Positions 15,187 to 23,316 of a stretch of DNA of 54,373 nucleotides are shown here, piece after piece. Position 1 is the first letter of the stretch; every line of letters begins with the position of its first letter. The DNA is from Candidatus Kaiserbacteria bacterium RIFCSPLOWO2_01_FULL_45_25 (GTDB taxonomy: Bacteria > Patescibacteriota > Minisyncoccia > Phycocordibacterales > UBA918). The stretch lies in NCBI GenBank assembly GCA_001781415.1, contig MFLT01000007.1:1-54373 (forward strand). Reading direction: 5' to 3'. The position numbers and the translations under genes were made by a program. The notes under the pieces were generated by a model that did not search any database, had not been told where the DNA came from, and was given only the letters and a program-made list of their open reading frames with translations.

Positions 15187-15522
15187 TTAGAAGTTTTTCC
15201 CGTCCACTTTCTTAATGGTGAGTGATTCGGTGTCAAAATCTTCTAGACAATTGAGGTTGATTGCCATTGTGTCACCACTTTGTCCAAACGGTTGTACGCC
15301 GCACACCTTACAAAAACGATGATTAATTTGCATCTTATTAAACTTGTAGGTAGTGAGGGTGGCATCACTAGAAGTTAGGGCAAACTGCGCTGCGGGTACA
15401 AAGGCCAGCAACATTCCTTTGCGCTTGCAGTGACTACAATTACAACTGATTCCCTCAGTAAAGTCTCCTTGTACTTCAAATGTTACGGCGCCACAATGGC
15501 AGCTTCCTTTATGTGTTGTCAT
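15187..15522 (-). CDS. GFA/CENP-V-type zinc-binding protein
   Basis: 111 residues, MTTHKGSCHCGAVTFEVQG. Zinc ligands visible: 'CHCG' near 8-10, 'CNCSHCKRKG' near 28-33 and 'CKVCGVQPF' near 71-74, the layout of the glutathione-dependent formaldehyde-activating (GFA/Mss4-like) family. Family members act on small S-linked adducts, although the substrate is mostly unknown. Single gene, leftward, divergent from alkC with repeat copy 1 in between. Confidence 0.87.
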   Translation of the reverse strand: MTTHKGSCHCGAVTFEVQGDFTEGISCNCSHCKRKGMLLAFVPAAQFALTSSDATLTTYKFNKMQINHRFCKVCGVQPFGQSGDTMAINLNCLEDFDTESLTIKKVDGKNF

Positions 15523-15546
15523 ATAGGATCGATTATATCATCTCTT

Positions 15547-15673
15547 TTAGAGCCTACCCACAAACCCTATCTACTTTGTTGCTTCCCTCACTCAAACATT
15601 CACCGTATATATAATACGCCTCATGTTTTCATTTAGTCGCGCCTCGTAGCTGAGGGTTTGTGGGTAGGCTCTT
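15547..15673. repeat. Family-1 hairpin repeat, copy 1
   Basis: 127 bp. Outer 20-bp arms (from AGAGCCTACCCAC) pair perfectly with the right end. Inner AAACAT/ATGTTT stem and CGTAT/ATACG tip. It carries ACTTTGTTGC and GCGCCTCGTA. It lies in the promoter gap between the GFA-family gene and alkC. Confidence 0.9.
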
Positions 15674-15710
15674 GATTTGCACTTTGGTGTGACTACGGCA
15701 CAATACTGTG

Positions 15711-16850
15711 ATGGCGACCCATCGCAAAACCGAAAAACTATTTTTACTCAAAGACATGCTCTTTAATGAAAGTAAGGTGCGTCGGTTGGCTACCGAAATT
15801 GCGTCCGTATACCCAGCTTTTGATAGTAAGGGCTTTTGTAAAAAGGTGGTTTCGGCGTTTCCCGAACAAGAATTGATGGAACGAATTGCTGGTATACGAG
15901 ACGCACTCTATGGGTTTCTGCCAAGTGATTACCGGTCGGCTATAAAGGTGATTATGTCTGCACTACCACCAGCGCTTGATAACACCAAAACTGACGATGA
16001 TTTTGGTGACTTTATTTATGCGCCCTATTCATACTATGTAGCGAAGTATGGCTGCGATAAAAAGTATCTGAGCGTTTCACTTAAGGCACTTGAAGAAATT
16101 ACCAAACGTTTCTCATGTGAAGCGGCTCTTAGAGATTTTATTAATCAGTTTCCCAAAGAGACGTTGGTCGCCACCAAACGCTGGGCCAAAAGTTCTGAGT
16201 ACCATGTCCGTCGCTTGGCTAGTGAGGGCACTCGCCCGAATTTGCCATGGGCCAAAAAAATTCAATATGATGCTCTTTCAGCCTTACCGATTTTAGATAT
16301 TCTACATACAGACAAAACTAGGTATGTCACTCGCTCGGTAGCCAATCACTTAAATGACATTAGTAAGTTTGATGCTGACCTGGTGGTCCGTACTCTTAAG
16401 CTCTGGCAAAAAGAAAAGAAGCAAACGGAAGCTGAGCTGACATTTATAACCAAACACGCTTTGCGGACTCTTATTAAAAATGGAAACAGTGATGCTCAAT
16501 CTCTACTTGGTTTTGAGCAGCCCGAGGTAAAAGTAAAAATCACTCTTGATAAAAAACAGTTGGCAGTGGGAGAGACGCAAGGCTTCACTGTTATGATTAC
16601 AAATGAAAGTGAGGTCGCTCAGTCACTACTGGTGCACTACTTGATTCATTTTAAAAAAGCGAATGGCACACAATCTCCAAAGGTGTTTCTGTTTGGTAAA
16701 AAGATTATTGCTCCCAAAGAGACGATTACACTAACTAAGTCTCATGCCCTAAGGCCGATGACTACTCGTGTCCTTCATAGTGGCGAACACCGTCTAGAGA
16801 TAAAAATAAACGGCACCAGTTTTGGTGGGCATACATTTATACTTTACTAG
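15711..16850 (+). CDS. alkC: AlkC-type DNA alkylation repair glycosylase with Ig-like tail
   Basis: 379 residues. Residues 1-270 form helical HEAT-like repeats; 'SSEYHVRRLASEGTRP' near 163-178 matches the AlkC/AlkD active-surface motif. Residues from about 275 ('VKVKITLDKKQLAVGE' onward) form a beta-rich immunoglobulin-like domain, an arrangement known in one AlkC group. The enzymes excise N3-methyladenine and similar bases without base flipping. The start at 15711 (or GTG 15708) lies four bases after an AATACT -10-like box, so it looks leaderless. Convergent with the TVP38 gene. Confidence 0.85.
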   Translation: MATHRKTEKLFLLKDMLFNESKVRRLATEIASVYPAFDSKGFCKKVVSAFPEQELMERIAGIRDALYGFLPSDYRSAIKVIMSALPPALDNTKTDDDFGDFIYAPYSYYVAKYGCDKKYLSVSLKALEEITKRFSCEAALRDFINQFPKETLVATKRWAKSSEYHVRRLASEGTRPNLPWAKKIQYDALSALPILDILHTDKTRYVTRSVANHLNDISKFDADLVVRTLKLWQKEKKQTEAELTFITKHALRTLIKNGNSDAQSLLGFEQPEVKVKITLDKKQLAVGETQGFTVMITNESEVAQSLLVHYLIHFKKANGTQSPKVFLFGKKIIAPKETITLTKSHALRPMTTRVLHSGEHRLEIKINGTSFGGHTFILY

Positions 16851-16855
16851 CTTTT

Positions 16856-17530
16856 TTATTTAATTGGCTGCTTGTTGATAACCCTTGAAACTACCAGTGA
16901 TAGTAGGAAGATAATTGCCGATAATAAAATAAACTTACCATCAATAGCTTCGGCTGTAATACCGTTTAAGATAAATTCTTCCACACTTAGTGAAGCTCCA
17001 ATTGAGACAAAGGTAGTGATACCAAGTAGGGTGCCGGTAATTGTGCCAAGTAAGAATGGGGTGTAAGGAATTTTAAATAGACCTGCTCCGTAAGCGACAA
17101 GGTCGAAGGGAAAGAAAGTTAAACGCATCGTTAGAATAGCCATAAACGGACGCTCATGTAGGAAGTCTATCCAACCACCAAGTAATTTTTTAATACCATT
17201 TAGACTTTGACTAAAGAACCGTCCTACAAAATATGCCACGGTAGCAGAAAGACTAGCGCCAATAATGGTGTAGATGATACCTTCATAAATTCCAAAGAAA
17301 ACACCAGAGAGAATGGTCAGTAAGGTACCAGGAAAGAAAGTGAGGGGTCGAATAGCGTAGGCCAAAATATAAATCAGTGGTCCCCAAGCAGTGCCAGAAA
17401 TAAAACCAAATAAGCTAACAGCGATATCGGTAAAGGATAAATCGTTTACCATTTTGAAATAGTAGAGCGTACCTAGGCAAATTGCCCAAAAAACCAAGGC
17501 GGAGATTTTTAGCTCTAGGCTTTTTATCAT
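16856..17530 (-). CDS. TVP38/DedA-type (VTT domain) membrane protein
   Basis: 224 residues, about six hydrophobic segments. 'FPGTLLTILSGVFFG' and 'VGRFFSQ' followed by 'MRLTFFPFDLVAYGAGLFKI' (in outline) match the SNARE-associated/VTT domain. Relatives move lipids across membranes (DedA, TMEM64), and a comparable role is likely but unproved. No SD site. A TTAAGTATACTTAA palindrome lies 32 bases upstream of its start, between it and fusA. Confidence 0.85.
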   Translation of the reverse strand: MIKSLELKISALVFWAICLGTLYYFKMVNDLSFTDIAVSLFGFISGTAWGPLIYILAYAIRPLTFFPGTLLTILSGVFFGIYEGIIYTIIGASLSATVAYFVGRFFSQSLNGIKKLLGGWIDFLHERPFMAILTMRLTFFPFDLVAYGAGLFKIPYTPFLLGTITGTLLGITTFVSIGASLSVEEFILNGITAEAIDGKFILLSAIIFLLSLVVSRVINKQPIK

Positions 17531-17561
17531 AGTAAACTTAATGATACCAGAGCGTAAATGT

Positions 17562-17575
17562 TAAGTATACTTAAC
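17562..17575. promoter_or_regulatory. 14-bp palindrome TTAAGTATACTTAA
   Basis: Between the divergent TVP38 and fusA promoters. Its size would suit a dimeric repressor, but no regulator can be named. Confidence 0.3.
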
Positions 17576-17630
17576 AATTGATACGGCAGCACACAACTTA
17601 TCGGAGCAGGGCTCGCAGACTAGAATACGG

Positions 17631-17659
17631 TTGCTGATTATGAGTAAATGTCGTATAGT
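17631..17659 (+). promoter_or_regulatory. fusA promoter
   Basis: TTGCTG, 17-base spacer, TATAGT. It gives a leader of about 105 bases that starts with a weak AGCC/GGCT hairpin plus a T-run (about 17667-17692) that might attenuate transcription. Confidence 0.55.
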
Positions 17660-17771
17660 ATCCGCGTTAAGCCGTAACTGGCTTTTTTCTTTTCTCAGAG
17701 GCCCTTTTGGGGACGTCGGTATGAAAGGAGTATCAAATTATTAATACATATATAAGTAAGTAGATAAATTT

Positions 17772-19949
17772 ATGGCACGAGAATTCCCAGTAGACCGCAT
17801 GCGAAACTTCGGTATCGTAGCGCACGTTGACGCCGGAAAGACCACAACCTCAGAACGTGTATTGTTTTACACTGGTATGAGTCACAAGATCGGTGAGGTG
17901 CACGATGGTGCTACCGTAACTGACTGGATGGAACAAGAGCGAGAGCGAGGTATTACTATTACGGCAGCGGCTATTTCTTGTAACTGGTCAAAAACTGACG
18001 TAGCTGACCGCAAGGATCGGTCACAGATGTACAACTTCAACATCATCGACACTCCAGGTCACATCGACTTTACCGCTGAAGTAAAGCGTTCTATGCGTGT
18101 ACTCGACGGTGCAGTTGTTGTATTCGACTCTGTAGCTGGAGTAGAACCACAATCAGAAACTAACTGGGGTTATGCTGACGAAGCTGGTGTGCCACGTATC
18201 TGTTTCATCAATAAGATGGACCGACTCGGTGCATCATTTGAAAAGTCATACCAATCAATCCTTGATCGTCTTTCTAAGAAAGCGGTTCGTATTCAACTTC
18301 CGTGGGGAGCTGAAGATCAACTACAAGGTGTTATCGACCTAATTCGTATGAAGGCGTTCGTCTTTGAAGGCGAGATGGGTACTTTGGTGAAGCCAGTTGA
18401 TATTCCAGAAGAACTTAAAGCTGATGCTGAAAAGTATCGAGCTGAGCTCATTGAGCGAGTGGTGGAACATGATGATACTCTCATGGAAGCCTACCTATCT
18501 GGTACTCTACCAACTGACGAACAGCTCAAGACAACTCTCCGAAAGGCAGTGCTAGCCAACCAACTCTTCCCAGTTATGACTGGTTCTGCCCTCAAGAACA
18601 TTGGTGTACAGCTTGTACTCGACGCGGTGGTTGATTACCTCCCAGCGCCAACTGATCTTCCTCCAATTAAGGGTATTAACCCTAAGGATGAAAGTGAAAT
18701 CACTCGTCTTCCAGACGATTCTGAGCCTTTCTGTGCACTTGCTTTCAAGCTCCAGACTGACCCATTCGTAGGACAGCTTACTTTCTTCCGTGTGTACTCG
18801 GGTGTAGTAAAAGCAGGAAGTTACATCTACAACTCAACGACTGGCGAGAAAGAACGCCTAGGACGTATCGTTCGACTCCAAGCCGATAAGCGTACTGAAA
18901 TTGAAGAAGTGTACGCTGGAGAAATTGCGGCTGGAGTAGGACTCAAGGAGGTAAAGACTTCACACACACTCTGTGATGAAGCTAACCCAATTATTCTAGA
19001 ACAAATTAAATTCCCAGAGCCAGTGGTTGCTCTCCGAGTAGAACCAAAGACAAAGGGTGACCAAGAGCGTATGGGTGTGGCTCTAAAGAAGCTCGCAGAC
19101 GAAGACCCAACTTTTAAGGTTTCAACTGACGAAGAAACCATGGAGACTATTATTGCTGGTATGGGAGAACTTCACTTGGAAATTCTCATCGACCGTATGA
19201 AGCGAGAGTTTAACGTTGAAGCAAACGTAGGTGCGCCACAAGTAGCGTACCGCGAAACTATCCAACGAGAAGCTGAAGCTGACTACAAGTACGTGAAGCA
19301 ATCAGGAGGTCGTGGACAATACGGACACGTTAAGCTCCGAATCCGTCCAATGAAACCACTAGAACTAGCTGAAGGTAAGTCGCTGGCAAAGAACATTACT
19401 CGAGAAGATCACTTCGAATTCATCAACAGTATCAAGGGAGGAGTAATTCCAGGAGAATTCATCCCAGCTGTAATGAAGGGAGCGAAGGAGGCGATGGCGC
19501 GAGGATTCGTGGCGGGCTACAAGATGGAGGACGTTTCAGTAGAGCTTTACGATGGTTCATTCCACGATGTGGACTCTTCAGAAATCGCTTTCAAACTTGC
19601 TGCCATCTACGCGTTCAAGGAAGCAGCTGCTAAGGCCGGTGCCGTCCTCCTAGAACCAGTAATGAAGGTAGAAGTACGTACACCAGAACAGTTCATGGGT
19701 GACGTAAACGGAAACATTTCAAGTAAGCGTGGTCAGGTGGAAGGTATGGATGATATCGGGGACAAGAAGGTAATTACCGCCAAGGTACCACTTTCAGAAA
19801 TGTTCGGATACACCAACATGCTGCGCTCTATGACTCAAGGTCGTGCCTCAATGATGATGGAATTCCATCATTACGATGTAGTACCACCAAACGTGTCAGC
19901 TGAAATTCGAAAGACGAGAGGTGTGAAGGATGTAGTTGAAGAGGCATAA
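17772..19949 (+). CDS. fusA: Elongation factor EF-G
   Basis: 725 residues, full length. GTPase that drives translocation on the ribosome. '[15 protein letters not shown]' is G1, '[11 protein letters not shown]' switch I, '[12 protein letters not shown]' G3, 'NKMDRLGA' G4; domains II-V follow, with '[18 protein letters not shown]' in domain III (in outline). The last codons read VKDVVEEA. Three more copies of these final codons, with synonymous changes, follow in the next 530 bases. In most bacteria fusA comes right after rpsG; here 9 kb of cargo lies between. Confidence 0.98.
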   Translation: MAREFPVDRMRNFGIVAHVDAGKTTTSERVLFYTGMSHKIGEVHDGATVTDWMEQERERGITITAAAISCNWSKTDVADRKDRSQMYNFNIIDTPGHIDFTAEVKRSMRVLDGAVVVFDSVAGVEPQSETNWGYADEAGVPRICFINKMDRLGASFEKSYQSILDRLSKKAVRIQLPWGAEDQLQGVIDLIRMKAFVFEGEMGTLVKPVDIPEELKADAEKYRAELIERVVEHDDTLMEAYLSGTLPTDEQLKTTLRKAVLANQLFPVMTGSALKNIGVQLVLDAVVDYLPAPTDLPPIKGINPKDESEITRLPDDSEPFCALAFKLQTDPFVGQLTFFRVYSGVVKAGSYIYNSTTGEKERLGRIVRLQADKRTEIEEVYAGEIAAGVGLKEVKTSHTLCDEANPIILEQIKFPEPVVALRVEPKTKGDQERMGVALKKLADEDPTFKVSTDEETMETIIAGMGELHLEILIDRMKREFNVEANVGAPQVAYRETIQREAEADYKYVKQSGGRGQYGHVKLRIRPMKPLELAEGKSLAKNITREDHFEFINSIKGGVIPGEFIPAVMKGAKEAMARGFVAGYKMEDVSVELYDGSFHDVDSSEIAFKLAAIYAFKEAAAKAGAVLLEPVMKVEVRTPEQFMGDVNGNISSKRGQVEGMDDIGDKKVITAKVPLSEMFGYTNMLRSMTQGRASMMMEFHHYDVVPPNVSAEIRKTRGVKDVVEEA

Positions 19950-19954
19950 AGAAC

Positions 19955-19982
19955 AGGCGCTCGACTAGAGCGCCTTTCTTTT
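19955..19982 (+). terminator. Terminator directly after fusA
   Basis: AGGCGCTC/GAGCGCCT then TTCTTTT. First of three terminators that each follow a copy of the fusA tail codons. Confidence 0.8.
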
Positions 19983-20064
19983 GCCCGCTACATCCTGCAA
20001 GACCTTTTGAGCTCGTTTCGACCAGAGGGAGAAAAGAGCCAAAAGGTGTACAGCTTCTGTTAAG

Positions 20065-20088
20065 AAGAAAGATGTAGAAGAAGCGTAA
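20065..20088 (+). pseudogene. fusA 3'-end remnant, copy 2 (KKDVEEA-stop)
   Basis: In-frame codons AAG AAA GAT GTA GAA GAA GCG TAA repeat the EF-G tail with one Val codon missing. A strong terminator starts three bases later (20091-20121). Confidence 0.6.
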
Positions 20089-20090
20089 TA

Positions 20091-20121
20091 AAAAAGTACC
20101 CCTATCAAGGGGTACTTTTTT
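20091..20121 (+). terminator. Terminator after tail copy 2
   Basis: AAAAAGTACCCC/GGGGTACTTTTT, loop TATCAA. Confidence 0.85.
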
Positions 20122-20204
20122 ATTAGCTATACAACATCTTTGACAAGCCGCAGCGATGTGAGTCGCCCCTTTCCTAGGGCGACGAACCAGCGAGGCCGGG
20201 GAGG

Positions 20205-20251
20205 AAGTTCTTAGCAGAATTGAGCGTAGCGAAAATTATGCTTAGAAACTT
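20205..20251 (+). repeat. Family-2 stem-loop A
   Basis: Arms AAGTTCTTAGCAGAATT and AATTATGCTTAGAAACTT around loop GAGCGTAGCGAA. The same loop and bulge layout recurs at 20306, 39543, 39998 and 49971 with different paired arms. Confidence 0.75.
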
Positions 20252-20255
20252 GACC

Positions 20256-20282
20256 CTGAAGGACGTAGTAGAGGAGGCTTAA
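20256..20282 (+). pseudogene. fusA 3'-end remnant, copy 3 (LKDVVEEA-stop)
   Basis: CTG AAG GAC GTA GTA GAG GAG GCT TAA encodes the EF-G tail with several third-position changes compared with fusA. It directly follows the CTTGACC end of stem-loop A. Confidence 0.7.
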
Positions 20283-20305
20283 GCCGACGCACGTCTTTTA
20301 CAGAC

Positions 20306-20350
20306 CTTGCGAGCTACTTTGTGAGCAGAGCGAAACAAAGTAGCCACAAG
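20306..20350 (+). repeat. Family-2 stem-loop E
   Basis: Arms CTTGCGAGCTACTTTGT and ACAAAGTAGCCACAAG around loop GAGCAGAGCGAA. Confidence 0.7.
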
Positions 20351-20379
20351 GCTTGAATAATTTGGGAGATTATTCAAGA

Positions 20380-20414
20380 AGGTTGCCAGCCGTTTGGAAA
20401 AACGGCGACAACCT
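20380..20414 (+). repeat. AGGTTGCCAGC hairpin, copy 1
   Basis: AGGTTGCCAGCCGTTT pairs with AAACGGCGACAACCT, leaving CCA/GA as an internal loop. A second copy with a different inner stem lies at 39784-39821. Confidence 0.75.
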
Positions 20415-20449
20415 GCACTGCGGCTGTAAGCCGGACTGAAACTGTAAGT

Positions 20450-20476
20450 TTTAAGGATGTTGTAGAAGAAGCATAA
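20450..20476 (+). pseudogene. fusA 3'-end remnant, copy 4 (FKDVVEEA-stop)
   Basis: TTT AAG GAT GTT GTA GAA GAA GCA TAA, followed by a strong terminator. It may be the original 3' end of fusA, pushed about 530 bases downstream. Confidence 0.7.
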
Positions 20477-20485
20477 AGAAAAAGT

Positions 20486-20518
20486 AAAAAGAGCGGCCCC
20501 ACAGGGGCCGCTCTTTTT
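20486..20518 (+). terminator. Terminator after tail copy 4
   Basis: AAAAAGAGCGGCCCC/GGGGCCGCTCTTTTT, loop ACA. It is the strongest of the series. Confidence 0.9.
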
Positions 20519-20652
20519 ATGTGTCAAAACCGTTTGAATAATGACGAAAGTATGGTATAAAACACGTGAGCAGAAGTTTCAAAAGCTGCTCACGGGCAAT
20601 GGAGATTGCCCGTTTGGTGTTCTTTTTTCAACAATTCACTGAGGAGTTTTCT

Positions 20653-21138
20653 GTGAACGCGACAACAATGGAAAAGTGCCGTATTGGCTTGCATGAATCC
20701 CTGGCAACTTCTGCGCACTGTGCTGGTCGAAAAACTGCCATGGTTCATGTGGCCTGTGTCACCAAAAGGGGAGAAGTTCTGCTGGTTTTGGAAGGAATGG
20801 CTTGGGGCTTCCCCAAGCGTGTCATTCCGCTGGTGGGGGCTCTGATTCTTTTGCCGGACGAGCTCATCAAAAAAGAGCTCGGGCGTGATCCGAAGTACTT
20901 GCGTGGGACGAATCCGTCCTGTGCCGATACCAAGCTGCTTGGGCAGTATGTGGACGATGACGGCTTGCTGCACTTTGTGCTGCAAGTCAACATCTCCCAC
21001 ACGCCTTGCCAGCAGTGGAAGTACGTCAGCAAGTTGGCCGAGCTCGAACGGGTCGGCGTGGTTGATGAGGCGGTCACTTTGGCCGCGGCCCGTTTGGGCC
21101 TGTCGAGTGCTCCCGAGAAGGTTCTCCAGGCGGCCTAA
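20653..21138 (+). CDS. 161-residue protein, possibly a degenerate Nudix-like fold
   Basis: Starts with GTG at 20653, set by GAGGAG seven bases upstream. 'KTAMVHVACVTKRGEVLLVLEG' (in outline) then 'WGFPKRVIPLVGALI' recalls the first strands of Nudix hydrolases, but the GX5EX7REUXEEXGU box is not present, so enzyme activity is unlikely or different. The C-terminal part has 'LLHFVLQVNISHTPC'. Codon use is GC-rich compared with flanking fusA and tuf. It sits as a single-gene cassette between the two elongation factor genes. Confidence 0.55.
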   Translation: MNATTMEKCRIGLHESLATSAHCAGRKTAMVHVACVTKRGEVLLVLEGMAWGFPKRVIPLVGALILLPDELIKKELGRDPKYLRGTNPSCADTKLLGQYVDDDGLLHFVLQVNISHTPCQQWKYVSKLAELERVGVVDEAVTLAAARLGLSSAPEKVLQAA

Positions 21139-21167
21139 GCCTTCCCTCAGGGAAGATTAGGTGACAG

Positions 21168-21198
21168 GGCGAAGTGGATTCAGTCCGCTTCGCCTTTT
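21168..21198 (+). terminator. Intrinsic terminator
   Basis: GGCGAAGTGGA/TCCGCTTCGCC then TTTT, after the 161-residue gene. A second loop-closed stem GAGCCGCAAAAC/GTTTTGCGGCTC (21252-21278) stands alone 50 bases downstream. Confidence 0.85.
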
Positions 21199-21288
21199 AG
21201 TTTGCCCGAAAAAGTGCTTATTTGTAGCCAAAGTTATGATTTTTATATTGTGAGCCGCAAAACGTTGTTTTGCGGCTCCAGAATGACC

Positions 21289-21316
21289 TTGCAAAACTTT
21301 TCGTCTCTGGTACTAT
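21289..21316 (+). promoter_or_regulatory. tuf promoter
   Basis: TTGCAA, 16-base spacer, TACTAT preceded by TGG. The predicted start of transcription falls at the left strand of the leader's closing stem. Confidence 0.55.
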
Positions 21317-21321
21317 TGCCG

Positions 21322-21466
21322 AACCGCACACAGCTCTTGGCTGTATGTGGAGCGAACATAGTATTGCTCTTTCACACGCTTGAAGTGTTCATTCTAAGCG
21401 CGATTGTTCTCGCGCCGCGTAGAATGTACGCTCGGGCACGGCTTTTTTAAGCAGCTGTGTGCGGTT
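21322..21466 (+). ncRNA. Structured tuf leader RNA
   Basis: AACCGCACACAGCT (21322-21335) pairs perfectly over 14 bp with AGCTGTGTGCGGTT (21453-21466). Enclosed are smaller stems such as ATTCTA...TAGAAT with GCGCGA/TCGCGC inside, and TATGT/ACATA. A GGCTTTTTT run sits just before the right closing strand. The layout is a closed multi-branch leader of about 145 bases, 30 bases before the tuf start. Autogenous or growth control of EF-Tu is an inference; no known riboswitch class is recognised. Confidence 0.6.
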
Positions 21467-21496
21467 TATAACTTATAAATAATCTTACATTATCAT

Positions 21497-22690
21497 ATGG
21501 CAGGAGCATTTGATCGTTCAAAACCACACATTAACGTAGGTACCATTGGTCACGTTGACCACGGAAAGACTACGCTTACAGCGGCTATTCTTACTGTACT
21601 TAACCAACGAGGAAATGGTTATAGTGCAACAACAAAGGGCGTTGACGAAATCGACAAGGCCCCAGAAGAAAAGGCACGAGGTATTACTATTTCTCTCTCA
21701 CACTCTGAGTACGAAACTCCAACTCGACACTACGCTCACATTGACGCGCCAGGTCACGCGGACTACATCAAGAACATGATTACTGGTGCTGCCCAAATGG
21801 ACGGTGCGGTACTTGTAGTAGCTGCAACAGACGGAGCGATGCCACAAACACGTGAGCACGTTCTTCTTGCTAAGCAGGTTGGTGTACCAAACATTATCGT
21901 TTTCCTTAACAAGTGCGACATGGTCGACGATGAGGAAATGATTATGCTTGTTGAAGAAGAACTTCGTGAACTTCTCACAAAGAACGGATTTGACGGTGCA
22001 AACGCACCAGTTATCAAGGGTTCTGGACTCCAGGCTCTCGAAAATCCAACATCTGAATGGGGAGACAAGATTATTGAGCTTGCTAATGCAATGGACTCAT
22101 ACTTCCCAACACCAGTACGTGATCTCGACAAGCCATTCCTTATGCCAATTGAGGACATCTTCTCAATTGAAGGACGCGGTACTGTAGTAACAGGTCGTGT
22201 AGAACGTGGTGCTGTAAAGGTAGGTGAAGAAGTTGAAATCGTTGGTATCAAGGATACTGCAGTTACTACCGTAACTGGAGTTGAAATGTTCAACAAGCAA
22301 CTCGACGCTGCTCAAGCTGGAGACAACGCTGGTATTCTACTCCGAGGTACAAAGAAGGAAGATGTACACCGAGGTCAAGTACTTGCAAAGAAGGGCTCAG
22401 TAACACCACACACAGAATTTGAAGCGGAAGTATACGTACTTTCAAAGGATGAAGGAGGTCGTCACACACCATTCTTCTCAGGATACAAGCCACAGTTCTA
22501 CATCCGAACTACTGACGTAACAGGAGACGTAACACTCTCTGAAGGTGTTGAAATGATTATGCCAGGAGATACAGCTACCTTTAAGGTAAAGCTTGTAGCC
22601 CCAGTTGCACTTGAAGATCAACAAAACTTCGCGATTCGTGAAGGAGGAAAGACAGTAGGTGCCGGTGTTGTAACAAAGATTGTTGCCTAA
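21497..22690 (+). CDS. tuf: Elongation factor EF-Tu
   Basis: 397 residues, full length. It brings aminoacyl-tRNA to the ribosome. '[10 protein letters not shown]' is G1, '[17 protein letters not shown]' covers switch I, '[12 protein letters not shown]' G3, 'NKCDMVDD' G4; domains II and III follow with '[13 protein letters not shown]' and '[15 protein letters not shown]'. It has a long structured leader but no SD site. The S10 gene follows after 30 bases. Confidence 0.98.
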   Translation: MAGAFDRSKPHINVGTIGHVDHGKTTLTAAILTVLNQRGNGYSATTKGVDEIDKAPEEKARGITISLSHSEYETPTRHYAHIDAPGHADYIKNMITGAAQMDGAVLVVAATDGAMPQTREHVLLAKQVGVPNIIVFLNKCDMVDDEEMIMLVEEELRELLTKNGFDGANAPVIKGSGLQALENPTSEWGDKIIELANAMDSYFPTPVRDLDKPFLMPIEDIFSIEGRGTVVTGRVERGAVKVGEEVEIVGIKDTAVTTVTGVEMFNKQLDAAQAGDNAGILLRGTKKEDVHRGQVLAKKGSVTPHTEFEAEVYVLSKDEGGRHTPFFSGYKPQFYIRTTDVTGDVTLSEGVEMIMPGDTATFKVKLVAPVALEDQQNFAIREGGKTVGAGVVTKIVA

Positions 22691-22720
22691 CCATTATTCG
22701 TTTACGGTAACTTACACACT

Positions 22721-23089
22721 ATGGCTACAGATACTACAAAAAAAGAGACCAAAGCTAAAGAAGCAAAAACTGCTTCTGGCGAAATTAATAAACTGCGTAT
22801 TCGTGTACGTGCTTACGAGCACAAGATTCTCGACGCGAGTATCAAGCAGATTATTGATACTGCACTTCGCTTCGATGCGAAGGTAGTTGGTCCAATTCCT
22901 TTGCCGACCGAAATTAAGAAATATACAGTAAACCGCTCAACTTTCGTTTACAAAGATGCGCGAGAACAATTCGAAATGCGAACGCATAAGCGAGTCGTGG
23001 ATATTCTTAATCCAAGTCCAAAGGTGGTAGAGGCGTTAACTAACCTCTCACTTCCTTCGGGAGTCAACATTGATGTAAAGATGATGTAG
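22721..23089 (+). CDS. rpsJ: Ribosomal protein uS10
   Basis: 122 residues: about 20 residues of Lys/Ala/Thr-rich extension, then S10 from '[17 protein letters not shown]', '[19 protein letters not shown]' and '[10 protein letters not shown]'. S10 also serves as NusE in transcription antitermination in model bacteria. It lies directly after tuf and is separated from L3 by 13.7 kb, whereas it normally heads the S10 operon. Confidence 0.96.
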   Translation: MATDTTKKETKAKEAKTASGEINKLRIRVRAYEHKILDASIKQIIDTALRFDAKVVGPIPLPTEIKKYTVNRSTFVYKDAREQFEMRTHKRVVDILNPSPKVVEALTNLSLPSGVNIDVKMM

Positions 23090-23108
23090 TATTCATCCGC
23101 CATTAAAA

Positions 23109-23141
23109 CTAAAAACCACCCAATAAATGGGTGGTTTTTAG
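23109..23141 (+). terminator. Terminator of the tuf-rpsJ unit
   Basis: CTAAAAACCACCC/GGGTGGTTTTTAG, loop AATAAAT. Confidence 0.88.
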
Positions 23142-23145
23142 TATT

Positions 23146-23272
23146 TTAGGGCCTGTCCACAAACACCATATACTTTGTTGCTTCCCTCACTCAAACATTC
23201 ACCGTATATCTAATACGCCTCATGTTTTCGTTTAGTCGCGCCTCGTATCTGGAGGTTTGTGGACAGGCCCTA
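23146..23272. repeat. Family-1 hairpin repeat, copy 2
   Basis: 127 bp. Outer 18-bp arms TAGGGCCTGTCCACAAAC and complement pair perfectly and differ from copy 1 at several positions on both arms together. It lies between the rpsJ terminator and the promoter of the YcaO operon. Confidence 0.9.
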
Positions 23273-23283
23273 GGTGGCTTGGT

Positions 23284-23291
23284 GCTATACT
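23284..23291 (+). promoter_or_regulatory. Extended -10 promoter (TGCTATACT) of the YcaO operon
   Basis: TATACT preceded by TGC lies just beyond repeat copy 2. No good -35 is seen at 17 bases, which fits an extended -10 promoter. It gives a leader of about 20 bases. Confidence 0.4.
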
Positions 23292-23316
23292 CAAATTACT
23301 CAAAATACTTAAATCT

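Larger units (their letters stand above)
19950..20449 (+). repeat. Family-2 repeat region with displaced fusA 3' ends
   Basis: Noncoding. It contains a hairpin with TTTCGACC...GGGAGAAAA (20003-20046), tail copy 2 (20065-20088), its terminator, a GTCGCCC hairpin (20163-20182), loop-motif stems at 20205-20251 and 20306-20350, tail copy 3 (20256-20282), a CTTGAATAAT hairpin (20352-20378) and an AGGTTG hairpin (20380-20414). The arrangement looks like serial insertion of one element type at the fusA 3' end. Confidence 0.6.

Noticed and set aside
17667..17692. Transcription attenuator in the fusA leader
   Set aside because: The hairpin has only about four base pairs before its T-run, too weak to call by itself. 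Mentioned under the promoter entry only.
20380..20450. Group I intron-like core in the family-2 region
   Set aside because: Some short pieces (GACAACCT, GGACTGAAAC) look suggestive, but no P, Q, R, S elements or P7/P10 pairing could be laid out, and no exon continuity exists.
20653..21138. Active Nudix hydrolase
   Set aside because: Two N-terminal strands look Nudix-like, but the Nudix box is absent, so an active enzyme is not claimed.
23257..23316. Start of the ATP-grasp gene at 23257
   Set aside because: This would begin inside repeat copy 2, and the extra 20 residues show no family pattern. ATG 23317 follows the promoter.
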